From Candidatus Sigynarchaeota archaeon (lineage in GTDB: Archaea; Asgardarchaeota; Jordarchaeia; Jordarchaeales; Jordarchaeaceae): a DNA stretch of 11,615 nucleotides. The translations under genes and the position numbers were made by a program. A model generated the notes under the pieces. That model saw nothing but the letters and a program-made list of their open reading frames with translations. It searched no databases and was not told the DNA's origin. Location of the stretch: NCBI GenBank assembly GCA_030587505.1, contig JAUQYY010000155.1:1-11615 (forward strand). Direction: 5' to 3'. Positions 1-6,885 of this stretch are shown one piece after another. The number at the start of each line of letters is the position of its first letter. Position 1 is the first letter of the stretch.

Positions 1-436
1 GCGGTCATATGTAACACTGGCCATTTCGACGTTTAAATAAATGTCCAAGACTTAGAGGAAATCAGCGTTGGCAAAAGAGAGATACGCCCACTGGTAGACG
101 AGTACACACTTGAAGACGGAAGAAGACTCTACCTACTCGCACAGGGAAGACTGGTGAACATGGCATGCGCCGAGGGCCACACACCAGAGGAAACACCCTC
201 TGATGGGCTCACCTTCGGAAGTCATGGACATGTCTTTCAGCGATCAGGCGTTGGCTGTGGAGTACATTGTTGAAAACAGGGAAGAGTTATCCAAGATGGG
301 TAGTGTGGTTTTAGACATTCCAGAGGAGATCGACAGAACCGTTGCTCGATTGAAGTGTGAGGCGCTCGGCCTGAAACTGGATGTCCTAAGCCCGGAGCAG
401 GAGAGATATCTTTCGGGGTGGGCTGAGGGTACCTGA
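1..436 (+). CDS. ahcY: Adenosylhomocysteinase (S-adenosylhomocysteine hydrolase), C-terminal part, split by a 31-nt intron; join(1..180,212..436)
   Basis: The enzyme splits S-adenosylhomocysteine into adenosine and homocysteine in the cytoplasm, relieving product inhibition of SAM-dependent methyltransferases. Frame 1 reads NTGHFDV, then EISVGKREIRP, GRRLYLLAQGRLVNMACAEGH up to base 180. The family continues directly with PSEVMDMSF, which appears in frame 2 from base 212, followed by the usual C-terminus (ALAVEYIVENRE, IPEEIDRTVARLK, ending SGWAEGT). Removing 181-211 joins EGH to PSEVMDMS exactly, giving 134 residues in this window; the 5' part lies outside. One flaw remains: codon 34-36 is TAA where the family has Glu (GHFDVE), with no extra or missing residues around it. 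TAA is used as a normal stop elsewhere here, so this is a nonsense substitution, a sequence error or decay. Family identity is very sure; functionality is not. Confidence 0.9.
181..211 (+). other. Predicted 31-nt bulge-helix-bulge (BHB) intron in the adenosylhomocysteinase pre-mRNA
   Basis: Seen directly: 31 bases separate the conserved EGH (ends 180) from PSEVMDMS (starts 212) and shift the frame, leading to TGA at 271-273. Folding gives a textbook BHB. The central 4-bp helix is GGCC 175-178 with GGCU 206-209 (one G-U). The 5' bulge is ACA 179-181 and the 3' bulge is CAC 210-212. The outer helix is 172-174 with 213-215. The inner helix is C182-G205, A183-U204, one C-A mismatch, then CAGAGG 185-190 with CCUCUG 197-202 around a six-base loop. 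Cutting after the second base of each bulge removes exactly 181-211, and the intron lies between codons (phase 0). Known biology: archaeal tRNA endonuclease cuts BHB motifs this way. Splicing itself is inferred. Confidence 0.87.
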
Positions 437-443
437 AATCTTG

Positions 444-461
444 CCCCTTTCTTCTTTTTTT
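444..461 (+). terminator. Probable archaeal T-rich terminator after adenosylhomocysteinase
   Basis: A pyrimidine run (CCCC, then TTTCTTC and seven T in a row) begins eight bases after the TGA stop at 434-436. Archaeal RNA polymerase commonly terminates at coding-strand T tracts without a hairpin, and none is needed here. The next gene has its own strong ribosome binding site and AT-rich upstream region, which fits separate transcription. Confidence 0.55.
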
Positions 462-511
462 AGCGACAGGAAATAAACCCGAGTTGGAGCCTTAATTTTG
501 AGGGGTTTAAA

Positions 512-539
512 TGAGGAAAGTTTTAATTAAGTTTTTATG
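512..539 (+). promoter_or_regulatory. Candidate promoter of the tyrosyl-tRNA synthetase gene
   Basis: A purine stretch (GAGGAAAG, BRE-like) is followed by TTTTAATTAAG and TTTTTATG, both plausible archaeal TATA boxes, about 75 to 95 bases upstream of the ATG at 616. The real box cannot be chosen by eye. The rest of 437-615 holds only the T-rich terminator and the strong ribosome binding site GGAGGA at 604-609. Confidence 0.3.
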
Positions 540-615
540 ATTAGTTCTTGCAGAACATTTCACTGTGAAGGCTAGTTACCGTTGGTTAGACTTGGGCTAA
601 TTTGGAGGAAAAATT

Positions 616-1735
616 ATGGACACTGAAGAAAGGGTTCGGTTGATTATGCGTGGTGTTGATGAGGTTATCACGGTTGAGGATTTGCGTCACTTGTTTGAAG
701 TGGAAAACCACCCTAAGGCATATATTGGCGTTGAACCCTCTGGACAAACCCTTTAGGAATACCTAGGGTTCCAGAATATTTCACATTGGATGGGTGGTTT
801 GGGCCTGGAAAGTTCAGGACTTGGTCTCAGCCGGCGTAGACATGCACATCTTGGAGGCTACGTGGCACGCGAAAATTAATGACAAGTTTGGCGGAGACTT
901 GGATACAATACGTGTGTGCGCGAGGTACATTGAACATTGCTTGCAGGCGTTAGGCGTAGAGGTTGGGAAGATTCACTTTCAGAAGGCTGAGGAGCTTATG
1001 GATGATTTGGGGTACTGGGAGACTTTTATTAACATCGCTAAGAACGTTACACTCGCTCGTGTTAAGAGGGCGATGAGCATTATGGGCCGTAAAGTGGATG
1101 AAGCCGAGTCAGACTATTCGAAAACGCTTTACCCTTGCATCCAGGTGGCGGACATTATATACTCTGGTTTCAAACTGTGTTTGGGGGGAACAGATCAGAG
1201 GAGGGCGCACATTCTCGCGAGGGAGCTGGCCCCCAAGTTCGGCTTGGATTGGAAACCGATTGGAATTCATACACCCCTCCTCATTGGTTTGGAAGGTTTT
1301 TCCAGAATGGAGGTTAAGGGAGAAAAGGAAGACGCTATGATGGACGCCAAAATGTCGAAATCCAAGCCGCAAACAGCAATCTTTATCCATGACACTCCGG
1401 ACGAGATTAGGAAAAAGATTGGAGCTGCCTTTTGTCCACCGAAACAGGTAGAATACAATCCGGTGATGGAGATAAACAGGCTCCTCCTTTTCTCCAGAGA
1501 CAATTTTACACTCCATGTTGAACGTGAGGAAAAATTCGGAGGACCCGTAGACTTCACAAGTTTTGACGAATTGAAATCAGCGTACTCCAGCGGTGACCTT
1601 CACCCTCTCGATTTGAAAACAGCCACCGCAGAGGCGCTAATCGACCTTTTTAGAAACGTTAGAAGGCACTTTGAAAAAAACAATGAAGCCCATGAACTTT
1701 TAGAAATATTGAAAAAGGCGGTTGTTACGCGGTGA
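616..1735 (+). CDS. tyrS: Tyrosyl-tRNA synthetase, archaeal type, split by a 31-nt intron; join(616..745,777..1735)
   Basis: Class I synthetase that activates tyrosine with ATP and loads it onto tRNA-Tyr. The start is ATG 616 behind GGAGGA (604-609, six-base spacing). Exon 1 encodes MDTEERVRL up to AYIGVEPSG, then hits TAG at 754. The reading continues in another frame with HIGWVVWAWKVQDL. Removing 746-776 gives 362 residues with EPSG-LF-HIGW, the expected two residues between G and H of the ATP-binding signature (HIGW at 46-49). Further marks are YPCIQVAD (162-169; Gln166 and Asp169 match the tyrosine-contacting Q..D of archaeal TyrRS), GGTDQRRAHILARE, and KMSKS at 235-239. The C-terminus LHPLDLK..TAEALIDLF is typical. 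TrpRS is a relative, but these motifs fit TyrRS. As an essential gene, it makes real splicing more likely than decay. Confidence 0.93.
746..776 (+). other. Predicted 31-nt bulge-helix-bulge (BHB) intron in the tyrosyl-tRNA synthetase pre-mRNA
   Basis: The frame changes between EPSG (ends 744) and HIG (starts 782), with TAG at 754 in one frame and TAG at 764 in the other. Family spacing allows two residues there, so 31 of the 37 bases are extra. The fold has a central 4-bp helix CUGG 740-743 with CCAG 771-774, 5' bulge ACA 744-746 and 3' bulge AAU 775-777. The inner helix is AACCCU 747-752 with AGGGUU 765-770, capped by AGG 755-757 with CCU 762-764 and loop AAUA. Cutting after the second base of each bulge removes 746-776 and makes a CTA Leu codon across the junction (phase 1). 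The outer helix is weak: only U739-A778 pairs, so this is a relaxed BHB. Confidence 0.87.
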
Positions 1736-1751
1736 CAAACCCGTTAAAGCG

Positions 1752-1793
1752 CTCTCGCGCCTAAATAGATAAAAGGCTTGTAATCGCGCGGAG
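1752..1793. repeat. GC-rich stem-loop downstream of tyrS
   Basis: CTC-T-CGCGC (1752-1760) can pair with GCGCG-GAG (1786-1793), eight pairs with one bulged T, enclosing an AT-rich loop. It begins 17 bases after the tyrS stop. It may mark the 3' end of the tyrS transcript or be a processing site. Function is not known. Confidence 0.35.
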
Positions 1794-1800
1794 TCAAAAT

Positions 1801-1824
1801 AGTAAGTGTTCAAGTAAGTGTTCA
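1801..1824. repeat. Perfect tandem duplication of a 12-mer
   Basis: AGTAAGTGTTCA occurs twice head to tail (1801-1812 and 1813-1824) with no mismatch. It lies in noncoding sequence. It could be replication slippage or a double regulator site; nothing in the neighbourhood decides between these. Confidence 0.7.
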
Positions 1825-1866
1825 GAATGCGTTAATGAAAACCAATTGGCTTTTTTGTGTCAAGAA

Positions 1867-1886
1867 GAAAATCTCTGGAGATTTTC
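1867..1886. repeat. Perfect 9-bp inverted repeat
   Basis: GAAAATCTC (1867-1875) and GAGATTTTC (1878-1886) are perfect reverse complements separated by TG. As RNA the stem would be eight pairs with a CUGG loop. The symmetry also suits a dimeric protein binding site. It is followed by T-rich sequence, so an end of transcription is also possible. It lies about 98 bases upstream of the TATA-like element of the next gene. Confidence 0.5.
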
Positions 1887-1983
1887 CTTTTGCATTCTTT
1901 GTTCTACTCACACTTCAGGGAAGGATTATAGGTGAGGTGGGATTTCATCCTTTGAAGTATAAGAAAAATTTATTTTGCCTGGG

Positions 1984-1991
1984 TTTATATC
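1984..1991 (+). promoter_or_regulatory. Candidate TATA box for the Toprim gene
   Basis: TTTATATC resembles the archaeal TATA consensus (TTTATATA). Transcription would start about 25 bases downstream, near 2012-2016, leaving a leader of about 30 bases with the ribosome binding site GGAAGG at 2032-2037. A second AT-rich element at 1964-1976 is an alternative. Confidence 0.4.
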
Positions 1992-2043
1992 ATCTCAGAG
2001 AATTCACAATTCGTTTTTCTTGACATAACACGGAAGGACGAGC

Positions 2044-2472
2044 ATGATTCCACAAAGTTTCTTTGATGAATTGGATGAGCTAGTCTCACAGCTGAGGACA
2101 CTCTCTGAAAAGGGAGTTCCAATAGTTGTAGAGGGTTACAAAGACGAGAGAAGTTTGAGAGCGCTAGGTATCAGCGGGCCGATTCTGAGGTTATCGGGCA
2201 AAAACCTTTTAGAGATTGCTGAAAGGCTTCAGCGTTTCGATGACTTTTTGATTTTAACCGACTTTGACCGCAAGGGACAGGAATTAACCTCACGCCTCTT
2301 TCAATACCTGAGCTACCGGAAAGTTGACTTGACGAGGAGTTTCAGGAGAAGGTTCAAAAACCTAATCTCGAGAGTTACTTGCGACATAGAGGGTTTAGCA
2401 TCTTCATACCTCACCTTTCAAAACCAAACACGGAGGACCGGAAGCATCAGAAGGCGGGAATCGTTCATTTAG
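2044..2472 (+). CDS. Small Toprim-domain protein (UPF0292 / RNase M5-like, COG1658-like)
   Basis: A 142-residue protein made almost entirely of one Toprim fold, the metal-binding nucleotidyl-transfer or hydrolysis domain of primases, topoisomerases and RNase M5. The catalytic Glu is in VVEGYKDE (Glu30, in the family pattern VEGxxDE), and the acidic pair is in ILTDFDRKG (Asp73, Asp75). Basic helices follow (SFRRRFKNLISR, 99-110) and then the segment CDIEGLASSYL, which suggests nucleic acid contact. ATG 2044 follows GGAAGG with a six-base gap. It lies 137 bases upstream of DnaG, another Toprim protein, in the same direction. The archaeal family's substrate is unsettled as far as I know; an RNA-processing role is inferred from RNase M5 similarity. 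Confidence 0.85.
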   Translation: MIPQSFFDELDELVSQLRTLSEKGVPIVVEGYKDERSLRALGISGPILRLSGKNLLEIAERLQRFDDFLILTDFDRKGQELTSRLFQYLSYRKVDLTRSFRRRFKNLISRVTCDIEGLASSYLTFQNQTRRTGSIRRRESFI

Positions 2473-2609
2473 TGAGGGAAAAGCATAATTATCTCAAAAA
2501 GTATCGTTAAAATGATAATTCGCATCTTTACTTTAACAGTTCATGAAATTCATAATTACTAGTTTGAAATTACTCATCACTTATTTCTTGATTGGAGGTG
2601 ACGCTTATC

Positions 2610-3818
2610 ATGGTTAATCGGAATGAAGTTAGCACAACAAAGTACATCATAAAAGCTAAAATGGAAGTAGATGGGGTAGTCGAAAAACCAGATGTTGTAG
2701 GAGCGATTTTTGGGCAGACGGAGGGACTTCTGGGAAGCGAACTTGACCTCCGTGAGCTTCAAAGAACTGGACGCATAGGCAGAATAAGAGTAACCATAGA
2801 ATCACACGGAGGCAAATCAACAGGAACAATAATAATTCCCTCCAGCCTTGACAAGGTGGAAACCGCGATGCTCGCCGCTGCCCTAGAGACCGTAGACCGT
2901 GTGGGTCCGTGCACCGCCCATGTAACCCTGGAAATAATCGAAGACGTCAGAGAGGTTAAGAGGAGAAAGATAGTCCAAAGAGCAGCGGACATTATCCGCA
3001 AGTGGTCTGAAGAGGTATCCCCCGAGAGCCAACAATTAACAGACGAGGTCCTAGACGCTGTCAGAGTAGCAGAAATCACAAAATACGGTTCAGAAGAGCT
3101 TCCCGCCGGACCAAGTGTGGACTCGGCCGATGAGTTAATAATTGTCGAAGGGAGAGCAGATGTTCTTAACCTTCTGAGATGCGGCTACAAAAACGTAATA
3201 GCAGTGGAGGGCACGAGTATACCAAAGACGATAATCGAGCTTAGCAAGAAGAAAACAATCACAGCGTTTCTGGACGGCGACCGAGGAGGAGACCTCATAC
3301 TAAAAGAACTCCAGCAGGTAGCAGACGTAGACTACGTTGCGCGAGCCCCCCCAGGCAGAGAGGTTGAAGAACTAAGCCAAAAAGAACTAGTTAAAGCGCT
3401 GAGAAATAAACTGCCGATAGAACAAGTGGAAGCAGAAGAACCAAAAAAGAGAGAAAGAGAAAGGGAGAGGGAGAGAGAAAAGGAGGAAAAAAGATTCAGA
3501 AGAGTGGAGGGACCTCCAAAAATCAGACTTCCAGAACAGATCCTAAAACACTTGCAGGGTATAACCGCGTCGAACAAGGCGATACTTCTGGGTGAGGGCT
3601 TTGAGTTAATCAAGGAAATAGAGGTGTCGTCACTGGCGGAGTATTTGAAGGAGATAGATTCAGTAAAAGCAGTCATTCTAGATGGCATAATAACTCAGAG
3701 GCTGGTGGATATCGCACACGAGAAGGGTGCGGAGTACATTCTGGGAGTGAGACAGGAAAACATCACAAAGAAACCCTTAAATCTGAAAATAGTAGAATTC
3801 CATGATATAGAGGTCTGA
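2610..3818 (+). CDS. dnaG: Archaeal DnaG-type primase
   Basis: A 402-residue archaeal DnaG: a Toprim protein able to make RNA primers and, in studied archaea, also a partner of the RNA exosome. The N-terminal domain has KYIIKAKMEVDGVVEKPDVVGAIFGQTEGLLG and IIIPSSLDKVETAMLAAALETVDRVGPC. The Toprim core has IIVEGRADVLNLL (Glu180), AVEGTS and AFLDGDRGGDL (Asp222, Asp224). A highly charged Arg-Glu linker (about 281-297) leads to a C-terminal domain of about 100 residues (QILKHLQGI to FHDIEV). I choose ATG 2610 because GGAGGTGA (2594-2601) stands eight bases before it; the in-frame TTG at 2592 would overlap that ribosome binding site. The 137-base region upstream (2473-2609) is AT-rich and probably carries the promoter, but I cannot fix the box. 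Confidence 0.95.
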   Translation: MVNRNEVSTTKYIIKAKMEVDGVVEKPDVVGAIFGQTEGLLGSELDLRELQRTGRIGRIRVTIESHGGKSTGTIIIPSSLDKVETAMLAAALETVDRVGPCTAHVTLEIIEDVREVKRRKIVQRAADIIRKWSEEVSPESQQLTDEVLDAVRVAEITKYGSEELPAGPSVDSADELIIVEGRADVLNLLRCGYKNVIAVEGTSIPKTIIELSKKKTITAFLDGDRGGDLILKELQQVADVDYVARAPPGREVEELSQKELVKALRNKLPIEQVEAEEPKKREREREREREKEEKRFRRVEGPPKIRLPEQILKHLQGITASNKAILLGEGFELIKEIEVSSLAEYLKEIDSVKAVILDGIITQRLVDIAHEKGAEYILGVRQENITKKPLNLKIVEFHDIEV

Positions 3819-3871
3819 GAGGGATTCGGAAATTTGCCAACGCTGAAACAGACACGGAAGGTGAGAGAACG

Positions 3872-4993
3872 TTGAGAGAGAGAAACGAGAAGATTCGACA
3901 TCTACCAACATCCGCAAGGGAAAAAAGTGAGAAGAAGAAAAGCAGAGTGCAGTCCCTCTCAGTTGTTGAGCTCCAGCCGTCAGGATACCCCTTCCGCCTT
4001 GCGGGGGAAGACTCCCCTATAGCCCTACTGACGGATGACAATGAACTCTTTCAAGCGTACGCCAGAGAGCAGTGGGCTGGAACCTATGTTAAGAAGGGGG
4101 ACTACTTATTCGACCAGCTGGTCTTCCCCGATTTCGCTTTTAAGGTCACTGATGCGCAGCCAAGCCAAGGGAAAATAAGTTTTTCAACCCGCTTCATACT
4201 GAAAAGGAAAACCCTAACAGAGGAGAAAAAGCTCAAGGTTCACTTCTCAGACATAGTAGGCCAGAGGGAGGCGAAGAACAAATGTCTAATAATCAAAAAG
4301 TACCTGGAGAACCCTGAAGCCTTCGGAGAATGGGCTCCAAGGAACATCCTTTTCTACGGTCCTCCCGGAACAGGAAAGACCATGATGGCTCAGGCTCTAG
4401 CAAACGAAACAAACGCACCCTTCTACCTGATAAAATCCACCGATCTAATCGGAGTCAACGTCGGAGATGCTTCGAGAAGAGTGCATCAGGTTTTCAAAAT
4501 AGCCGCAGACAGCGCGCCGAGTGTCATATATCTGGATGAAATAGACGCCATCGGGCTGGATCGCAGCTTCCAGAGCATTAGGGGCGACGTGTCAGAGATA
4601 GTCGGCGCTCTTTTAGCGGAGCTGGATGGACTGAGCGCTAATCTTGGCGTGGTTTGCATCGGAGCCACGAATAATCCCGCAATGCTGGACAAGGCGATAA
4701 AAAGCAGGTTCGAAGAGGAGATTGAATTCAAGCTTCCCAACGCTGAGGAGCGTGAACAAATACTCAGGCTCTACGCATCAAAAATGCCACTACCAGTAAA
4801 GGCAGACCTGAAAAAAATCGCGAGAAAAACCGAGGGATTCTCCGGAAGGGACCTCAAGGACAAAATCTTGAAGGCGGCGCTTCACAAGGCGATTCTACAA
4901 AACGAGAGGTGTGTAACGCAGGAGATACTAGACTCAGTACTCAAGCAGCTCAATGAGAAAACCTCAAAAGAAAAACCAAAAATGTTCACATAA
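3872..4993 (+). CDS. AAA-family ATPase (archaeal COG1223-like)
   Basis: A 373-residue protein with an N-terminal domain of about 120 residues and one AAA module. Visible parts are FSDIVGQ (125-131), Walker A GPPGTGKT (163-170), Walker B VIYLDEID (218-225), sensor 1 GATNNP (264-269), the SRF arginine finger region (278-280) and GFSGRDLKD, a sensor 2-like segment (322-330). This resembles the proteasome-regulatory/Cdc48 branch, but only one module and no coiled coil or membrane segment is seen. Substrate is unknown; remodelling or unfolding of proteins or RNA-protein complexes is inferred. TTG 3872 is chosen because GGAAGGTGAG (3856-3865) lies six bases upstream and no ATG fits. It sits 53 bases after dnaG, probably in one transcript. 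The first 25 residues are basic and look disordered. Confidence 0.88.
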   Translation: MRERNEKIRHLPTSAREKSEKKKSRVQSLSVVELQPSGYPFRLAGEDSPIALLTDDNELFQAYAREQWAGTYVKKGDYLFDQLVFPDFAFKVTDAQPSQGKISFSTRFILKRKTLTEEKKLKVHFSDIVGQREAKNKCLIIKKYLENPEAFGEWAPRNILFYGPPGTGKTMMAQALANETNAPFYLIKSTDLIGVNVGDASRRVHQVFKIAADSAPSVIYLDEIDAIGLDRSFQSIRGDVSEIVGALLAELDGLSANLGVVCIGATNNPAMLDKAIKSRFEEEIEFKLPNAEEREQILRLYASKMPLPVKADLKKIARKTEGFSGRDLKDKILKAALHKAILQNERCVTQEILDSVLKQLNEKTSKEKPKMFT

Positions 4994-5066
4994 ACGGAAG
5001 CGAAAACCGCTTGACCCATGAAGCGTTTGATCGGCTTTTTCTAAAGATTAGCCAGGTGAGTGGGTT

Positions 5067-5612
5067 TTGAAAAAAATCATAGCCCTTGTTGGTATGCCAG
5101 GTAGCGGTAAGACATTAGCAGTTAAGGTAGCGAGAGATATGGGGATACCGGTAGTTGCGATGGGCGACGTGGTTCGTGAAGAGGTAAGGGCAAGAGGCTT
5201 GGAAGAAAACCCAGAAAACGTGGGTAAGGTCTCGATGGGACTGAGGGAGGAGGAGGGGCCGCAGGCTATCGCAGAGAGAACCTTAACCAAAATTAAGCAG
5301 GAAAAGGCCAACGTGGTTCTTGTTGAGGGTATTAGAAGCCTCGCAGAATTAGAATTGTTCAAGGAAAATTTTCCCGATTTCACACTTATCGCCATCCACT
5401 CATCTCCGAAAACCCGCTTCAAACGTCTCTACGAACGCGAGCGCGCAGACGACGCGAAGGATTACAAAACGTTCCATGAAAGAGATGCGAGGGAACTGAA
5501 CTACGGCATAGGTTCAGCAATCGCCATGGCAGACCATGTTATCGTGAACGAGGGAAGCGAAGAAGAATTAATAAGAAATATGCGAACTATTCTGGAGAGG
5601 ATAATAAAGTGA
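5067..5612 (+). CDS. UPF0200-family P-loop nucleotide kinase-like protein
   Basis: A 181-residue P-loop protein with Walker A GMPGSGKT (9-16), then a segment like the lid and substrate regions of dephospho-CoA or adenylate kinases: VVAMGDVVREEVRARGL, VVLVEGIRSLAELELF, and the Arg-rich RFKRLYERERADDAK. This matches the archaeal UPF0200 family, which is related to CoaE/CMP kinases. Its natural substrate is, as far as I know, not settled, so I do not call it a dephospho-CoA kinase. TTG 5067 follows AGGTGAG (5054-5060) with six bases between. Its stop overlaps the next gene (GTGA). UPF0200 and UPF0201 are neighbours or fused in other archaea, which supports both assignments. Confidence 0.85.
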   Translation: MKKIIALVGMPGSGKTLAVKVARDMGIPVVAMGDVVREEVRARGLEENPENVGKVSMGLREEEGPQAIAERTLTKIKQEKANVVLVEGIRSLAELELFKENFPDFTLIAIHSSPKTRFKRLYERERADDAKDYKTFHERDARELNYGIGSAIAMADHVIVNEGSEEELIRNMRTILERIIK

Positions 5613-6040
5613 TAGAACTAGAAGTCGAAGCACCGGTGTATCCAACCGAGAGCGTCGAAAAGGTGGAAAAAGCATTAAAGACGATTGTTGACACGCCCTA
5701 TTCACTCTCAATAGAGGAAGGAAAGAGCATTCTTCGTGGAAAGGCCCAAGGATTAGAAGGAGTTTTAAAAATATACCAATGCTTGAGAGACCAGCTCATA
5801 GTAGAATCCGCGAGAAAAATTATGAGAAAAAAAATAGTGGGGGACACCGTAACCTTCCACGTTCACAAACAAGCCGCCTTCATGGGAAAAATCCACTTCT
5901 GCCAGCCGGAAGCGGAATCACCTATGGGGGCTATAAAGGTAACCATCAGAAGCACAAAGATAGAAGAGCTAGTGGACTGGCTCTGCCCCAAAACGGTTGA
6001 TGGGAAGCCGTTGGAAAGAGAGCCACCGATTGATGGTTGA
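5609..6040 (+). CDS. UPF0201-family RNA-binding-like protein
   Basis: A 143-residue protein beginning IELEVEAPVYPTESVEKVEKALKTI, the signature start of archaeal UPF0201 (the small RNA-binding-like alpha/beta fold related to DUF54). A second conserved stretch is VTFHVHKQAAFMGKIHFC, followed by SPMGAIKVTI and IEELVDWLCPKT. The GTG start at 5609 overlaps the TGA of the kinase gene, indicating translational coupling. The family is predicted to bind RNA; the target is unknown. No catalytic residues are evident. Together with the upstream P-loop protein it probably forms one functional unit, an inference from the overlap and from the known fusion in other archaea. Confidence 0.85.
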   Translation: MIELEVEAPVYPTESVEKVEKALKTIVDTPYSLSIEEGKSILRGKAQGLEGVLKIYQCLRDQLIVESARKIMRKKIVGDTVTFHVHKQAAFMGKIHFCQPEAESPMGAIKVTIRSTKIEELVDWLCPKTVDGKPLEREPPIDG

Positions 6041-6055
6041 GGGGAAGAATACGAG

Positions 6056-6862
6056 TTGACCCGCATTAAATTGGGAATATCCACCATGCCTTTCATAAAA
6101 AGCCAGTTCAGCGAGATTGTGAAGGCAGTTGAGAACGCTCCAGAAAGCTTAGAGCTAGACTGCTGGGAAATTATCGAGGAGGGATTCCACTTCCTAAATC
6201 CAGAGCGTATAAAAGCTCTGAAGGATGCGGCTTCAACATCAAAAGTATCATTCACCGTTCACGCGCCGTTTGCAGGTATAAACTTAGCTTCACCTGAACC
6301 CCTCCAATCAGTTTTACTCGACTTTATGGATAGGGCTCTTGAAAGAGCACACGCCCTAGAAGCAGAAGTATTCATCACCCACCCAGGATTGCTCTCACCC
6401 TTCACAGTGCACTTTCCCGAAATAGCATGGAAGAGTCTGATAAATTCAATAAAGCACCTGGCAAAGCTCTCGGAGGAACTCGGCTCACCCAAAATCGCTG
6501 TTGAAAACATGGCGCCCCCTTACCCCTTTCTCGTGATAAAAACTCAGGATGTTGAGAGACTATTCCAAGAGCTTGAAAGCTTCAGTGTAGGCCTGTGCCT
6601 AGACATTGGCCACGCCCAAAAGAGTGGCGGAGTAATGGAATTCATAAACAACGTTGGACAGTACATTACTCACGTCCACGCGCACGACAACAGAGGCGAA
6701 AAAGACGCCCACCTACAGGTCGGGAAAGGCATGGTTAATTGGGAAACGGTGATCAGCTCTCTCAAAGAGTTAGAGTTTGACGGATGCATAGTAGTTGAGA
6801 ATAATAATTTGGAGGACGCCTACAACAGCGTGCACTACCTAAAAACTCTTATCAATTCATAA
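6056..6862 (+). CDS. TIM-barrel sugar phosphate isomerase/epimerase-like protein (xylose isomerase-like / AP endonuclease 2 fold)
   Basis: A 268-residue protein of the xylose isomerase-like TIM-barrel superfamily. Metal-binding positions are recognisable: VHAPF (His69), ITHPG (His109), VENM (Glu150), CLDIGHA (Asp183, His186), VHAHDNRGEKDAHLQVGKG (His210, Asp211, His219) and VVEN (Glu248). This set is shared by endonuclease IV and by sugar or inosose isomerases. The HDNRGEKDAHLQVGKG segment is common to both, so isomerase versus DNA repair cannot be decided here. TTG 6056 is used, with a GAGGGG stretch overlapping the preceding stop. It is the last gene of the plus-strand series, 23 bases from the convergent RNase Z stop. 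Confidence 0.82.
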   Translation: MTRIKLGISTMPFIKSQFSEIVKAVENAPESLELDCWEIIEEGFHFLNPERIKALKDAASTSKVSFTVHAPFAGINLASPEPLQSVLLDFMDRALERAHALEAEVFITHPGLLSPFTVHFPEIAWKSLINSIKHLAKLSEELGSPKIAVENMAPPYPFLVIKTQDVERLFQELESFSVGLCLDIGHAQKSGGVMEFINNVGQYITHVHAHDNRGEKDAHLQVGKGMVNWETVISSLKELEFDGCIVVENNNLEDAYNSVHYLKTLINS

Positions 6863-6885
6863 TTTATCAGGGCACTCCGTTTCCA

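Larger units (their letters stand above)
1736..2043. other. Intergenic region between tyrS and the Toprim gene
   Basis: These 308 bases contain no convincing gene. A possible 62-codon reading frame at 1835-2023 has low-complexity, Phe/Lys-rich content and covers the likely promoter of the next gene. The region holds a GC-rich stem (1752-1793), a tandem 12-mer (1801-1824), a perfect inverted repeat (1867-1886) and a TATA-like element (1984-1991), described separately. I see no tRNA or convincing C/D box RNA. Confidence 0.6.

Noticed and set aside
1..60. A further in-frame intron explaining the TAA at 34-36
   Set aside because: Residues on both sides match the family without any inserted or missing positions, so there is nothing to remove.
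203..436. Independent small gene starting at ATG 203
   Set aside because: Its content is the C-terminus of adenosylhomocysteinase, and its ATG lies inside the insert that appears to be an intron.
616..1735. Programmed ribosomal frameshift or bypass in tyrS
   Set aside because: A simple slip would leave about ten unrelated residues and a stop in both frames between EPSG and HIGW. Ribosomal hopping over 31 bases is conceivable, but the exact BHB geometry, repeated in two other genes, favours RNA splicing.
1835..2023. Small 62-codon plus-strand gene
   Set aside because: No ribosome binding site or recognisable motif; covers the inverted repeat and likely promoter of the next gene.
3435..3495. 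Microsatellite or repeat element in the GA-rich tract
   Set aside because: It encodes the charged Arg-Glu linker of DnaG in frame; imperfect repeats of this kind are expected from such codons.
3332..3688. Minus-strand frame rich in Ser-Leu repeats opposite dnaG
   Set aside because: It is the mirror of the Arg-Glu linker codons in dnaG; the plus-strand gene is certain.
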